Positions 4,436 through 5,226 of a DNA stretch of 5,226 bases are shown here, piece after piece. The first letter of the stretch is position 1. Each line of letters begins with the position of its first letter. The DNA is taken from NCBI GenBank assembly GCA_025449515.1, contig JANWJI010000184.1:1-5226 (forward strand), in the 5' to 3' direction. The DNA is from Nitrososphaeraceae archaeon (GTDB lineage Archaea; Thermoproteota; Nitrososphaeria; Nitrososphaerales; Nitrososphaeraceae). The translations under genes and the position numbers were made by a program. The notes beneath the pieces were generated by a model that did no database searches, was not told where the DNA came from, and was given only the letters and a program-made list of their open reading frames with translations.

Positions 4436-5226
4436 ATGATAACAGCTAAAATAAAGTCGACATCAACATCAACACTAAATCTCAGAAGTTCTAGAATAAC
4501 TAAAGGCATTGTGGCATTGTCTGTTTTTCTACTTATCGTCTCATCAACCACCTTGTTCTCTTCACTCGCATACCATAACGATGCTTATGCGCAAGGAGCA
4601 TCGGCGGCACCAAAAAAAATATTAAGGATAGGATATTTTCCCAACGTTAATCATGCTCAAGCAATTATAGGATTTCAAACCGGCGACTTTAAAAAACAAT
4701 TGGGTGATAACATTGACGTTCAAACATTTACATTCAATGCTGGACCATCAGCTATAGAGGCTCTTTTAGCAAAGCGGATAGATGCCACATATGTTGGTTC
4801 CAACCCTGCAATCAATGGTTATGTAGCCTCGGGAGGGAAGGATTTAAGAATAATTTCTGGAGCAGCAAGTGGTGGAGCTGTATTTGTTGTTCGAAATGAT
4901 TCAGGTATTGCCTCTCCTAAAGATTTTGCAGGCAAGAAATTTGCCTCACCTCAGCTTGGTAATACACGAGACGTAGCATTGAGAAAATATCTCTTGGATC
5001 ATGGATATAAAACAACAGAAAATGGTGGAAATGTAACGGTTGTTCCAGTATCAAATGCAGATACCCTGATCTTATTCCAGAAGAAACAGCTCGATGGAGC
5101 TTGGGTGCCAGAACCATGGGGAGCTAGATTGGTAAAGGAAGGTGATGGAAAGATATTACTAGATGAAAGAAGCTTGTGGCCACAAGGCAAATTTGTAACT
5201 AATAATATAGTTGCAAGAACAGACTA
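4436..5226 (+). CDS. ABC transporter substrate-binding protein, SsuA/TauA (NMT1-like) family, N-terminal 263 codons
   Basis: Runs off the right edge; the full protein is probably about 330-360 residues. ATG 4436 is the earliest possible start because the codon just before it is TGA; an ATG at 4432 is out of frame and stops after five codons. A polar Ser/Thr-rich N-terminus (1-23) precedes a hydrophobic signal core (24-45) and a likely Sec cleavage site AYA-Q after A52, so the mature protein is exported. The mature part begins with the family hallmark LRIGYFPNVNHAQAIIG (63-79). It continues with NAGPSAIEALLAKRIDATYVG, GGAVFVVRND, SPQLGNTRDVALRKYL, and LDGAWVPEPWGARLVKEGDG. That combination is typical of alkanesulfonate, taurine and nitrate binding proteins, with PEPWGARL closest to the aliphatic sulfonate branch. 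The actual substrate cannot be fixed from sequence alone. There is no Cys lipobox; anchoring may be C-terminal, outside the window. Permease and ATPase genes would be expected downstream. Confidence 0.9.
   Translation, partial: MITAKIKSTSTSTLNLRSSRITKGIVALSVFLLIVSSTTLFSSLAYHNDAYAQGASAAPKKILRIGYFPNVNHAQAIIGFQTGDFKKQLGDNIDVQTFTFNAGPSAIEALLAKRIDATYVGSNPAINGYVASGGKDLRIISGAASGGAVFVVRNDSGIASPKDFAGKKFASPQLGNTRDVALRKYLLDHGYKTTENGGNVTVVPVSNADTLILFQKKQLDGAWVPEPWGARLVKEGDGKILLDERSLWPQGKFVTNNIVARTD

Noticed and set aside
4917..5190. Two minus-strand frames of 63-66 codons
   Set aside because: Both are antisense to the well-supported ABC substrate-binding protein and overlap each other; no domain is visible.

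Overview
The window looks archaeal and most resembles the AT-rich ammonia-oxidising Thaumarchaeota (Nitrososphaerales, Ca. Nitrosocosmicus-like). This is inferred from four things: low G+C outside the left end, single genes separated by 300-650 base gaps, TATA-like boxes at a fixed distance from start codons (leaderless style), and a lipid-anchor-free Sec signal ending in AYA-Q on the binding protein at the right edge. No marker gene is present, so the taxonomy is tentative.

Left end (1-793, minus strand): the N-terminal part of a polytopic membrane protein, best matched by eye to FUSC-type (aromatic acid exporter-like) proteins, running off the left edge. It is clearly richer in G+C than the rest. 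Immediately upstream of it on the same strand is a short remnant of the C-terminus of a ZIP-family metal permease (about 38-43 codons, cut off upstream by a stop). This is a broken gene.

Middle (794-3367, plus strand): a repeat-rich non-coding stretch, then three small genes, each alone with its own TATA-like box: a SRPBCC ligand-binding-fold protein, a SnoaL/NTF2-like protein, and a DUF985 (Cupin_5) protein. All three belong to small-barrel or cavity folds that bind or convert small hydrophobic ligands or metals. Nothing shows that they act together. They do not form an operon.

Right (3368-5226, plus strand): a free-standing HNH nuclease-like protein with no ATG in its usable frame, a long AT-rich gap, and the first 263 codons of an SsuA/TauA-type ABC transporter substrate-binding protein that runs off the right edge. 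Its permease and ATPase partners, if adjacent, lie outside the window.

No tRNA, rRNA, CRISPR array, transposase or complete mobile element was seen. The points most worth checking are the ZIP remnant with its flanking repeats, the HNH gene whose only upstream in-frame ATG is followed two codons later by TGA, and the identical promoter-to-start geometry of three unrelated genes. I did not find convincing evidence of a new multi-gene system.
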